Shown here: piece after piece, positions 45,376 through 53,396 of the stretch
Layout of the letters: the number at the start of each line of letters is the position of its first letter
Position numbering within the stretch: position 1 is the first letter of the stretch
Source: DASQDN01 sp963844855
Lineage (GTDB): Bacteria; Acidobacteriota; Terriglobia; Bryobacterales; Bryobacteraceae
DNA: 64,000 nucleotides
NCBI GenBank assembly: GCA_963844855.1
Contig: CAWJQP010000083.1
Coordinates: 186,001-250,000 of the forward strand
Reading direction: 5' to 3'
Position numbers and translations under genes: made by a program
The notes under the pieces: model-generated
What the model saw: the letters and a program-made list of their open reading frames with translations, nothing else
Databases searched by the model: none
What the model was told of the DNA's origin: nothing

Positions 45376-45873
45376 GTGACGCTCGGTGAGAAAGTCCGAT
45401 ACCTTCGTGAAGTCGAAGGTACGCTGCGAGGTTTGGGACGCGCTATGACACAGCAAGAAGTGGTCGGCGCCATCCGCGAAGAGCAGGGCGCCTCGATTAG
45501 CCAAGCTTATCTTTCGCAGGTGGAGAACGGGGCTCGCAAGCACCTGACCGATGGAACCCGGATGATGCTTTCCCGATTTTTTAATGTCCATCCCGGATAT
45601 TTGGTGAACGATCCGGAAGGTTTTCATACGGAACTGCTGTCGGACGCGCGAGTGGGAGAAGACTCTTTAGATTTGTGGTTAATCAATGGCGCTGAGAGAT
45701 TTTCTCGCGACGCGCCGGTAAGCGCGGCGTTATTGCGTGTCGCCCGAAACGAGGATTCGCGAAAATGTTTAATTTTACTGGGCGCGATTTTGGAGATGCC
45801 ATCGTTGGCTGACCGGCTCTTGCAGGTGCTGAGTCCGTCCATGAAACCCGGTAAGGCAGGCCAGGAACCATGA
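45376..45873 (+). CDS. XRE-family transcriptional regulator (EspR-like helix-turn-helix)
   Basis: 165 residues from GTG 45376. The helix-turn-helix lies at about 27-75 (AMTQQEVVGAIREE, SISQAYLSQVENGARKHLTD, FFNVHPGYLVNDPEG). The SxxYLSQxxxG type with HPxYL resembles mycobacterial EspR-like XRE proteins. The C-terminal half is helical and probably dimerises. It begins a four-gene run and its own start is covered by the tandem operator. Its TGA overlaps the ATG of the NfeD-like gene. Confidence 0.85.
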   Translation: MTLGEKVRYLREVEGTLRGLGRAMTQQEVVGAIREEQGASISQAYLSQVENGARKHLTDGTRMMLSRFFNVHPGYLVNDPEGFHTELLSDARVGEDSLDLWLINGAERFSRDAPVSAALLRVARNEDSRKCLILLGAILEMPSLADRLLQVLSPSMKPGKAGQEP

Positions 45874-46493
45874 CGTGGTCAGACTTTTATCTGTTCTGTT
45901 TCGTATTCGGGTTTCTCTTCAGTTTCGCCGCCTTGATCTCGGGCCATCTGCACCTTGACATGCATGGCAGCCATGGACATGTCGATGCGAGTGGGGCTCA
46001 TGGAACGCATCATTCGATCGCCGGGCATTCCCATGACGGCGGCGCGGGTCATGACACGCACGACGGGCGATCGCAACTGTCTGTATTCAACATGGGCACG
46101 ATCGCAGCGTTCCTCGCGTGGTTCGGCGGCGCGGGATATCTGGCCACCAGTTTCTACGGTGTTTGGTTTCTGACTGCCCTCGGCGTCGCAACGGTTGCGG
46201 GGCTGTTCGGGGGCTCGATTGTTTTCTGGTTCGTCAGCAAAGTGTTGATGCGAGGCGAGCAGAATTTGGATCCGGCCGCATTCGACATGATCGGCGTGCT
46301 GGGAACCGTGACCGCAAATGTGCGCGAAGGTGGCACAGGCGAGATTATCTTTTCGCAGAACGGTGTACGCAGGTCTGCCCCGATTCGAAGCGAGGACGGG
46401 GCGGCCATTCCGGCGGGAGTTGAGGTTGTTGTCACTCGTTACAGCGAGGGAATCGCTTATGTCCGGCGCTGGGACGAGTTGGCGAACGCGTAA
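45870..46493 (+). CDS. NfeD-like membrane protein with histidine-rich loop
   Basis: 207 residues. The first helix (FYLFCFVFGFLFSFAALISG) is followed by a His/Gly-rich loop of about 45 residues with at least 13 His, then two or three helices (MGTIAAFLAWFGGAGYLATS, GVATVAGLFGGSIVFWFVSK) and a C-terminal OB-fold-like domain (MIGVLGTVTANVREGGTGEI, GVEVVVTRYSEGIAYVRRW). NfeD proteins partner with flotillins, whose gene follows. The His loop may bind metal. Overlaps the regulator gene by four bases (ATGA). Confidence 0.82.
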   Translation: MTWSDFYLFCFVFGFLFSFAALISGHLHLDMHGSHGHVDASGAHGTHHSIAGHSHDGGAGHDTHDGRSQLSVFNMGTIAAFLAWFGGAGYLATSFYGVWFLTALGVATVAGLFGGSIVFWFVSKVLMRGEQNLDPAAFDMIGVLGTVTANVREGGTGEIIFSQNGVRRSAPIRSEDGAAIPAGVEVVVTRYSEGIAYVRRWDELANA

Positions 46494-46561
46494 GGGCTTT
46501 TCAACTGGCCGTGTGGTGAGAGCGGCTTAGAAGAAATCTCACCAGATAAGGAACTCCAATC

Positions 46562-48004
46562 ATGGGTGTCTCATTAGGTGTCTTGGTCGTAGCGGGACTG
46601 ATGGTCTTGACCGTCATGTTTCTGATGGCGATGTTCGCCAGTCTGTATCGCAAGGCAGGTCCTCACGAAGCGCTCGTTATCTATGGCTTTCGGGGAACCC
46701 GCATCATTAAAGGTCGTGGATCGGTGATCTTTCCAGTTGTCGAGAACTGGAAGCTGCTGTCACTTGAACTGATGTCATTTGATGTGGCGCCGGAGAAGGA
46801 CCTTTACACACGACAAGGCGTAGCGGTGACAGTAGAGGCGGTCGCGCAGTTGAAAGTGAAGTCCGATCCGGAATCCATTCAGACGTCTTCGGAACAGTTT
46901 CTAACGAAGACGCCGCAGGAACGCGAAGGCTTCATTCGCCTCGTTATGGAAGGCCATCTACGCGGCATCATCGGCCAGCTTACGGTGGAGGAAATCGTCA
47001 AGGAACCCGAAATGGTCGCCGATCGCATGCGCTCGAACTGCGCGCCCGACCTGAACAAGATGGGTCTCGAAGTGATTTCATTCACGATTAAAGAAGTTCG
47101 GGATAAGAACGAGTTCATCGCGAATATGGGACGTCCCGATATTGCGCGTGTACAGAGAGACGCCGATGTCGCAACCGCAGAAGCTGAGCGCGATACAGCG
47201 ATCAAACGCGCCGAAGCGGTCCGCGCGGCTGCGGTCGCTAAGGCGCGAGCCGACCAGGAGCGGGTGATGGCGGAGACCCTATCACTGACGGCGCAGGCGG
47301 AGGCGCAGCGAGATCTAGAGACGAAACGCGCGCAGTTCCTCGAAGCGGTTAAAAAGCAACAGGCACAGGCCGACAAGATCTACGAAATTCAGACGAACAT
47401 CATGCAACAACAAGTGATTGCTGAAGCCGTGAAGATTCGTCAGGTCGAAAAAGAACAGGAAATTCGTGTTCAGGAGGCCGAAATCTTGCGCCGTGAACGG
47501 GAGCTAGTGGCGACAGTCTTGAAGCCAGCTGAAGTCGAACGGCAACGAATCGAGACCCTTGCTGAGGCTGAGCGACTTCGTACCATGCGGGAAGCCGATG
47601 GCCGAGCCTCCGCGATCCGTGCCCAGGGCGAAGCTGAAGCAGAGATCATCTTCCGCAAGGGAGAGGCCGAAGCCAAGGCTATGACTGTCAAGGCAGAGGC
47701 GTACCAGCAGTGGAACGAGTCGGCGGTCATCGACAAATTGATCACTGGCATGCCGGAAGTGGTACGAGCTCTCTCCGAGCCGCTGTCGAAAGTGGATCGC
47801 ATCACGGTCATATCGACAGGCAACGATGCAGCCGCGGGTATGAATAAAGTAACAGCAGACATTACGAAAATGGCTGCCCAGATTCCGGCGCTGTTTGAAA
47901 CGCTTTCCGGGATGCAGATGTCCGATCTGCTCTCTAAGGTGCGTCCTATCGGCGAGAGAAGCGACAAGGACAAAGCCCGCGGGGCCGCGGCCAAAGGAGA
48001 TTGA
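46562..48004 (+). CDS. Flotillin/SPFH-domain membrane protein (YqiK-like)
   Basis: 480 residues. An N-terminal membrane helix (VLVVAGLMVLTVMFLMAMFA) is followed by an SPFH domain (about 35-200: VENWKLLSLELMSFDVAPEK, GQLTVEEIVKEP, MGLEVISFTIKEV). A long Ala/Glu-rich coiled coil (about 205-390) and a flexible tail complete it. Flotillins form membrane microdomain scaffolds. AAGGAA is nine bases before the ATG. Third gene of the run; the spacing to the PspA-like gene is one base. Confidence 0.92.
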   Translation: MGVSLGVLVVAGLMVLTVMFLMAMFASLYRKAGPHEALVIYGFRGTRIIKGRGSVIFPVVENWKLLSLELMSFDVAPEKDLYTRQGVAVTVEAVAQLKVKSDPESIQTSSEQFLTKTPQEREGFIRLVMEGHLRGIIGQLTVEEIVKEPEMVADRMRSNCAPDLNKMGLEVISFTIKEVRDKNEFIANMGRPDIARVQRDADVATAEAERDTAIKRAEAVRAAAVAKARADQERVMAETLSLTAQAEAQRDLETKRAQFLEAVKKQQAQADKIYEIQTNIMQQQVIAEAVKIRQVEKEQEIRVQEAEILRRERELVATVLKPAEVERQRIETLAEAERLRTMREADGRASAIRAQGEAEAEIIFRKGEAEAKAMTVKAEAYQQWNESAVIDKLITGMPEVVRALSEPLSKVDRITVISTGNDAAAGMNKVTADITKMAAQIPALFETLSGMQMSDLLSKVRPIGERSDKDKARGAAAKGD

Positions 48005-48005
48005 G

Positions 48006-48680
48006 ATGGCCCTCATGGAACGTGTCGCGACGCTGATTCGAGCAAATCTGAATGACTTGATCGACAAAGCCGAAGATCCGGAGAAGATGCTGAAGCAGGT
48101 CATTCTCGACATGCAGAACCAGTTGATGCAAGTCAAAACCCAAGTCGCGATCGCAATGGCCGACCAGCACCTGCTGAAGAAGAAGCTTCATGAGAACGAA
48201 CAGGCGGTCATCGCGTGGATGCGCAAGGCAGAACTCGCTGTCGAGAAGCAGCAGGACGAGCTGGCTCGTCCTGCGCTCGAGCGGGTGCTGAGTTATAGGC
48301 AGTTATGCGAGAGCTTTCGGCAGCAATCGGAAGATCAACAGGTCCAAGTCGAGAACTTAAAAGGCGCGCTCCACAAGTTGGAGCAGAAGCTCATCGAAGC
48401 TCAGAGCCGGAGCGAAATTCTGGCCTCACGTCATCGTCGCGCTCGCGCTTTGGGCAAATCAGCGGAAGCGCACGCTGCTATGGTCGACGGCGCGCGAGCG
48501 GCTACGTTCGACCGTATGAAAGATAAGGTGGATCAGGAAGAAGCGCTCAGTCTCGCCAAGCATGCGATGGCAGAGGGCGACTTACAGGAACGTTTGCTGG
48601 CTCTCGACAGAGAGGATGAGGTAGAGCAGTTATTGCGAGCAATCAAAGAACACAAGAATTCCCGCAGCCTTACTCCATAG
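48006..48680 (+). CDS. PspA/IM30 family membrane-stress protein
   Basis: 224 residues from ATG 48006, preceded by AAGGAGA in the end of the flotillin gene; the open frame further upstream is only a shadow of that gene. It begins MALMERVATLIRANLNDLID and KAEDPEKMLKQVILDM, a typical ESCRT-III-like PspA start, followed by long helices. PspA coats damaged membranes and binds anionic lipid. In this run it probably works with flotillin and NfeD to protect the inner membrane. Confidence 0.93.
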   Translation: MALMERVATLIRANLNDLIDKAEDPEKMLKQVILDMQNQLMQVKTQVAIAMADQHLLKKKLHENEQAVIAWMRKAELAVEKQQDELARPALERVLSYRQLCESFRQQSEDQQVQVENLKGALHKLEQKLIEAQSRSEILASRHRRARALGKSAEAHAAMVDGARAATFDRMKDKVDQEEALSLAKHAMAEGDLQERLLALDREDEVEQLLRAIKEHKNSRSLTP

Positions 48681-48989
48681 CCGCAAGCCGAAGCATTTTC
48701 CTTTGTGTTCCTCGACTAAAGCTACTCTACGGCCCGAAAGTCGCTAAACGTATGCCGGCCCGAAATTCCGGCCGTGATGCCCACGCGAGTGGACCAGTGG
48801 CCTTCGTCCGTGCGGATCGCGCAATCGGTTCGGGATCGTCGTAAGTAGGCGGAAACAAGAAGGACAAACCCACTCCGGCCAACTATGCTTGAACCGATCG
48901 ATCGACTCGGCGCCGCACTATCGAGCGGGTTATAGAGTTCCGCACAGATGTCCCAACGGTCATCCGGCGAAAGTGTGCGTCATCCAGGT
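48681..48989. other. Convergent gap without gene
   Basis: 309 bases between the PspA-like gene and the convergent DUF1080 gene. Small GGCC-rich inverted repeats occur near 48765-48780, but no terminator with a T-run and no supported ORF. Confidence 0.5.
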
Positions 48990-50174
48990 TCATTGAGACT
49001 TCGTAAGCACATCCACGCTCTTGAACCAAACTTCGGTCGGGCGCTTCGATCCATGCGCTTGGAGTCCCAGACGTCCTTCCTTGCGACCCTGCGTGTCGCT
49101 CGGCAAATCCACTGTCTTGTTGCCGTTCAAGAAGAAGACGATCCGCGAACCGTGTGTGGAGGCGGCGAGTTCATTCCAGTCCCCTGCCACTACGCCGGCG
49201 TTGTCCTCGGGCCCGGTGACCCAATTGCGGCCTCGTGTTTCCCACAATCCTCCGGTGCGTTTCTCGGCATCGATCTCTACTTCGTATGCCGCAAGGTTCT
49301 CGGGGTTGGTCCGGACAAAGAAGCCACTGTTTCCTTTGGCGATCTTGAACTGAACGCGCATTGTCGCATCGGCAAAAGAGGCATCCGACACCAGCATGCC
49401 GATCCGTTCATCGGTCTCGAGACTGGTCGCATGGATTACGCCGTCCTCGACTTTGAACGAGCCCCCGCCCCGCTGACTCCACCCATCGAGAGACTTGCGG
49501 TTGAAGACAGGCTTCCAATCATGCCGTCCGCGATCTTCGATATTGATGTTTCGCCATCGCACGGTCGCGGGCTTCTCCCCTTTGAAGGAGTGCACTTGCA
49601 AAGCGATGAAACCCATCATGTCCGTGACATCGATCAGATCGACACACGCGACACCGTTGACCCATGTGCGGATGCGATCCCCTTCTGCTTCGATCCGGTA
49701 CTTGTTCCAATCGTTGTCTTTGAATGCAGTTTTGCAGGCAGGATCGCTGGACGGGTCGCTCGCCGGATTGTGAAGCCATCCGCGGCGCGCTTCATCGTAA
49801 ATGCCGCCCGAATTTCCCGCGGCAGCGGTTGATACTTCAACCTGGTAACCGTAGACGCGGCCCGCCGGTTGTTTACGCGTGAGGATTTCCTTGCCGTTGA
49901 ATGTGCGGACAGTAGTTTCGGCGGGATAACGATGACTACGGATTTGAATCCCTGAATTAAGACCGGGATCGGTTTTGGTTTCGAGTTCGAGAAGGAAGTC
50001 GCCGTATTCGCGCGCCGTACATAGGAAGCTATTGGGACTTCCTGCGACGGTGACGCCTACGATCTCGCGGTTTTGAACGGAATACTTCGCCTCGCCATTA
50101 CACTGCTGCCAACCGCTCAACGACTTGCCGTCGAAGAGCGCGACAAACGAGGCCAGAAGCAGTAAGCCTGTCAT
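48990..50174 (-). CDS. Exported protein with two DUF1080 (3-keto-disaccharide hydrolase-like) domains
   Basis: 394 residues with a short hydrophobic start (MTGLLLLASFVALF). Domain 1 (about 14-210: FDGKSLSGWQQ, GDFLLELETKTDPGLNSGIQ) and domain 2 (about 218-390: FNRKSLDGWSQRGGGSFKVE, IAKGNSGFFVRT) are concanavalin-like beta-sandwiches and look like a duplication. DUF1080 proteins bind or cut glycosides, some of them 3-keto-sugars made by Gfo/Idh/MocA oxidoreductases such as the one at 50736. Substrate unknown. Confidence 0.85.
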   Translation of the reverse strand: MTGLLLLASFVALFDGKSLSGWQQCNGEAKYSVQNREIVGVTVAGSPNSFLCTAREYGDFLLELETKTDPGLNSGIQIRSHRYPAETTVRTFNGKEILTRKQPAGRVYGYQVEVSTAAAGNSGGIYDEARRGWLHNPASDPSSDPACKTAFKDNDWNKYRIEAEGDRIRTWVNGVACVDLIDVTDMMGFIALQVHSFKGEKPATVRWRNINIEDRGRHDWKPVFNRKSLDGWSQRGGGSFKVEDGVIHATSLETDERIGMLVSDASFADATMRVQFKIAKGNSGFFVRTNPENLAAYEVEIDAEKRTGGLWETRGRNWVTGPEDNAGVVAGDWNELAASTHGSRIVFFLNGNKTVDLPSDTQGRKEGRLGLQAHGSKRPTEVWFKSVDVLTKSQ

Positions 50175-50227
50175 CCCATGGAGTATAGCGTGACAGGCTC
50201 ACTAAATGGCTTAGAGGATGGGCGTAC

Positions 50228-50629
50228 TTATTTGATCTTGTACTTGCCGTCCGGCAACTTCTCTCGATGGGCTTCGTGACACGGACGGCAGGTACCCCCG
50301 ACCTTCTTGAACGCAGCGTCAGCCTTCTCGACATCGCCGGCATTTGCAGCGCTTGCCAACTCCACTGCAGCGGCCTTCCCTTCCTCAGATAACTTTATGG
50401 CATCGGCCGCATTCTTCTGCCGCCAATAGCCGATCATGTTTTCATAAGCCACGCCGATTTTTTCAGCGCTGTCCACTGTCTCTGCGCCCGTCTTCTTCTC
50501 AAGCTTCCTTAAGACCTTGGCGGATGTGTCTACAGATTTCATCCATTCTTCAAATTTCGCGTCGTCTTGCGCGGTCGCAACAAGTCCGGACGCAGCAAGG
50601 GCAAACAGAGCCAGTTTCAGTCGATTCAT
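50228..50629 (-). CDS. Exported c-type cytochrome, cytochrome c'-like
   Basis: The open frame begins at 50680, but ATG 50629 gives a signal peptide (MNRLKLALFALAASGLVATA) and 133 residues. Four helices are expected, and a single heme site CRPCH lies near the C-terminus (about 113-117), as in cytochrome c'/c556. The axial Met or His on the first helix (KFEEWMKSVD) is plausible. Possible role in electron transfer or NO binding. Co-directional with DUF1080 gene, 53 bases upstream of it. Confidence 0.82.
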   Translation of the reverse strand: MNRLKLALFALAASGLVATAQDDAKFEEWMKSVDTSAKVLRKLEKKTGAETVDSAEKIGVAYENMIGYWRQKNAADAIKLSEEGKAAAVELASAANAGDVEKADAAFKKVGGTCRPCHEAHREKLPDGKYKIK

Positions 50630-50735
50630 ATTCGGATAGTTTTCCTCGGTACAGATTAGCAAACCCCAGGCCGCATACACGACCGGCTTTGGTATAGCAT
50701 AGTGACTTACAAATCCCTCCAGGAGTTACCAGTCA

Positions 50736-52082
50736 GTGTCAGAAAATCGTTTTTCACGAAGACATTTCTTCGTGGGATCACTCTTAGCCGGAGCAGTCCC
50801 CGTGGGAGGATTCGGTAGTGTTCCGTCTCTGAAAATGCTCGGCTACAAGTCGCCGAATGAGAAGCTGAACATCGCTGCGATCGGCGCAGGCGGCAAGGGA
50901 TTTAGCGACATTAACGGGTGTAAATCAGAGAACATCGTCGCTTTCGCCGATCCAGATGAGAATCGCGCCGGACGCGCATTTAAGCTGTATCCAGACGCAG
51001 CGCGCTACAAGGATTTCCGTGTTTTGCTGGACAAGGAGTCGACGATCGACGCGGTTACGGTGTCGACGCCGGATCACATGCATGGTACAGCGGCGATGTG
51101 GGCTATGGCGCGCGGCAAACATGTCTATTGCCAGAAGCCGTTGACGCGCACCGTTTGGGAAGCGAACGAATTAACAAAGGCCGCTGAAAAGTACGGTGTC
51201 GCGACGCAGATGGGTAATCAGGGCTACTCAAATGAGGGCGCCCGTCAATGCTGCGAAATATTATGGAACGTTGATATCGGCAATGTGACGGAGGTCCACG
51301 CGTGGACCGACCGGCCGGGCAAGTATTGGATGCAGGGTCCGGAAGTGGAGCCAAAAGAAGATCCTGTTCCCGCGACTCTCGATTGGGATTTGTGGCTGGG
51401 CGGAGCGGAACCACGACCGTTCAGCAACGCATACATACCGATCAAGTGGCGAGGCTACCCACAATTTGGCTGCGGCGCTGTTGGTGATATGGCTTGCCAC
51501 ATCCTGGGTACACCTAATATGGCGCTGCGCCTTACGGCCCCGGTGAGTGTTGAGTGTGTCCAACAAGAGGGCAAGAGCAAAAATACCTATCCGCAAATGT
51601 CGACGATCCGTTGGGACTTCCCGGCGCGCGGCTCGATGCCTCCGGTCAGTCTCTTCTGGCATGACGGGCTAAAGGCACAGCCGGAAATCAAAGGCGTGCC
51701 GGCAGGGGAACTCATTGGCGATCGCGACAACAACGGCAGCATCTTCCTGGGTGACAAAGGAATCATGACGACGGGCTGCTACGGCGAACGCACTCGTCTG
51801 GTTCCTGCCGAGAAGATGCGGGATTACACACTGCCACCGGCGTTGCTCACGCGGTCTCCGGGACACTATCGCGATTGGATCAGAGCCGCGAAAGGCGGAG
51901 AGCCGTCGTGCTCGAATTTCAGTGTGGCCGGCCCATTCGTGCAGTGGATGCTGTTGGGCGTCATCGCGATGAAGTTCGAGGGCAAGCTGATGTGGGATGC
52001 GGGCAAAATGCGCTTCACGAATAACAATGAGGCGAACGCATACCTTAAGCCGAAGTTCCGGAAGGGCTGGAAGTTCGTTTAA
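50736..52082 (+). CDS. Tat-exported Gfo/Idh/MocA family oxidoreductase
   Basis: 448 residues from GTG 50736 (AGGAG ten bases upstream). The start MSENRFSRRHFFVGSLLAGA is a twin-arginine signal. A Rossmann fold follows (LNIAAIGAGGKGFSDI, IVAFADPDENRAGRAF, TPDHMHGTAAMWAMARGKHV), then the catalytic CQKPLTRTVWEA (Lys near 132) and a C-terminal alpha/beta domain with the bacteroidetes/acidobacteria-type GYPQFGCGAVGDMACHILG. Likely an exported NAD(P)-loaded sugar oxidoreductase. Close to the DUF1080 gene on the other strand. Its 3' end overlaps the VanZ-like gene by 38 bases. Confidence 0.9.
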   Translation: MSENRFSRRHFFVGSLLAGAVPVGGFGSVPSLKMLGYKSPNEKLNIAAIGAGGKGFSDINGCKSENIVAFADPDENRAGRAFKLYPDAARYKDFRVLLDKESTIDAVTVSTPDHMHGTAAMWAMARGKHVYCQKPLTRTVWEANELTKAAEKYGVATQMGNQGYSNEGARQCCEILWNVDIGNVTEVHAWTDRPGKYWMQGPEVEPKEDPVPATLDWDLWLGGAEPRPFSNAYIPIKWRGYPQFGCGAVGDMACHILGTPNMALRLTAPVSVECVQQEGKSKNTYPQMSTIRWDFPARGSMPPVSLFWHDGLKAQPEIKGVPAGELIGDRDNNGSIFLGDKGIMTTGCYGERTRLVPAEKMRDYTLPPALLTRSPGHYRDWIRAAKGGEPSCSNFSVAGPFVQWMLLGVIAMKFEGKLMWDAGKMRFTNNNEANAYLKPKFRKGWKFV

Positions 52083-53157
52083 AGGATTGCAAACCGAAAC
52101 CAATTAGCAGCGCCAGGATTGGGTCGGTAATCTCGGGCGTACGGCTTGGGAGATACATCTGCAGGATTTCGATCGTGAGCAGCGCTACGGTCACAAATGC
52201 GACGGCGCTGCGCAATTGAAATCCGGCGGCGCGCAGGCTCCAGATCGTCACTGAATAATAGAAGAGCTTTTCGAGCAGCGTCAAAGTGGCGCTCTGCCAG
52301 TCCGCGCCCAGACTTCCGGCAAAAGGTATCCATGAGAAACGGCTTGCCACGGGCTGGAAGTGGAATGGAGCGCACCCCCGAACAAACAGCGCAGCCAGAA
52401 GAGCGAGCGGCGCTAGTCGAGTACGCATCGAGTTCATGGAGAGGAATGCAATCACACCCACGAATGCGCCGATCGCCTGCGCCAATTGTGGCTGCCTACC
52501 TATAAGGAATAACTGCGCGGGGATGAAGGCCAAACTGGCGATGAGCCACCTTCTGACATCGCGGAAGCCAGCTTCCGAAAAAAGCAGTCCCGCAGCAAAC
52601 CAGGATGCAAATGCGGATATGAAGGGGATCAGCGTGAACGGGTTGGACTTTAGAAAGGCGCCGGACTTGGCCGCCAGTGAACTCGTGGTTAAGACGAACG
52701 GATAACAAAGATAAGCGATCCAACAGCCCAGAATGACCAGGGCCCCGGCATGCGCGGCACGGAGACGGCTCGACGTTGCGGCGAACATCGATCCGACCGC
52801 TACACCGAGGATCGTGCCAACGCCGTTGGCGAGCAAATCGTAGACACTCGGCTTCCGACTAACTTGATAGACCTGGATCAACTCGATCGCTGCCGACAGC
52901 GCGACCCCGAGCAGCACGGGCTTTAGGAGCGACCGTCGAAATGCCAGGTACGCACAGGCGCCAATCGGGATGTAGATCGCGACATTAACAAGGATGTCCC
53001 CAAGGAGAATAGGACCGGAACGCGATTGAAGCAGAATCTCGACAGGCCCGAATGGTCCGGGGTCTCGTAACCTCCATGGATACAGCGACCCGTAGACAAT
53101 TAAGGCAACGATCAGGATTAGAAGTCGTGACAGACTTCGATGGTAACGCCCTCTCAA
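52045..53157 (-). CDS. VanZ-like integral membrane protein
   Basis: 370 residues with about ten hydrophobic helices. The start has the VanZ-like features (YGSLYPW, then LGDILVNVAIYIPIGACAYL, then ALSAAIELIQVYQVSRKPSV and YDLLANGVGTILGVAVG). A second half repeats the motif in weaker form (FYYSVTIWSLRAAGF, LLTIEILQMYLPSRTPEI). It begins with TTG at 53157. VanZ in enterococci gives low-level teicoplanin resistance; chromosomal VanZ-like proteins have no general known function. Confidence 0.75.
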   Translation of the reverse strand: MRGRYHRSLSRLLILIVALIVYGSLYPWRLRDPGPFGPVEILLQSRSGPILLGDILVNVAIYIPIGACAYLAFRRSLLKPVLLGVALSAAIELIQVYQVSRKPSVYDLLANGVGTILGVAVGSMFAATSSRLRAAHAGALVILGCWIAYLCYPFVLTTSSLAAKSGAFLKSNPFTLIPFISAFASWFAAGLLFSEAGFRDVRRWLIASLAFIPAQLFLIGRQPQLAQAIGAFVGVIAFLSMNSMRTRLAPLALLAALFVRGCAPFHFQPVASRFSWIPFAGSLGADWQSATLTLLEKLFYYSVTIWSLRAAGFQLRSAVAFVTVALLTIEILQMYLPSRTPEITDPILALLIGFGLQSFKRTSSPSGTSA

Positions 53158-53258
53158 CCACGGGTGTATACTCGAAGCACTCCCCCAAAATCTAAGTGGC
53201 TCATCTTACGAGCGGAACTACCGTTTCGAAAGTACTATTCATTCGTCTGTAACCTGAT

Positions 53259-53304
53259 GTACTGCATATGGTTATTTTCCTTGACAGACCACAACATATA
53301 GGGG
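53259..53304 (+). promoter_or_regulatory. Pair of NrdR-box-like sites upstream of nrdJ
   Basis: CCACAACATATAGGGG (53289-53304) agrees with the NrdR consensus acaCwAtATaTwGtgt at 12 of 16 positions. A weaker match, 9 of 16, starts at 53259. Their centres are 30 bases apart, close to the three-turn spacing of known NrdR box pairs. NrdR represses ribonucleotide reductase genes when dATP is high. No nrdR gene is in the window. Confidence 0.5.
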
Positions 53305-53308
53305 TACC

Positions 53309-53351
53309 CTCACAAGCGTGAGAATCCGGGGAAACATGCCAGAGCCGGATT
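53309..53351 (+). other. Two adjacent hairpins in the nrdJ leader
   Basis: CTCAC (53309-53313) pairs with GTGAG (53318-53322) over an AAGC loop. Immediately after, AATCCGG (53323-53329) pairs with CCGGATT (53345-53351) over a 15-base loop rich in A and G. No T-run follows, so this is not a terminator. No B12-box or typical cobalamin riboswitch core is visible. A structured leader RNA is possible. Confidence 0.4.
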
Positions 53352-53396
53352 TCTGTAAGGCCAACAAAACATTAAGAAAGTAACGGAGAACAAGAA

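Noticed and set aside
47895..48005. Extension of the PspA-like gene into the flotillin gene
   Set aside because: The extra residues are a shadow of the flotillin frame; ATG 48006 begins the conserved PspA N-terminus.
48948..49832. 294-residue plus-strand ORF opposite the DUF1080 gene
   Set aside because: Antisense to a conserved two-domain gene and without homologous features.
53220..53396. Cobalamin riboswitch in the nrdJ leader
   Set aside because: Expected because the enzyme needs B12, but the B12-box and the typical multi-helix core were not found by eye. A covariance search is needed to be sure.
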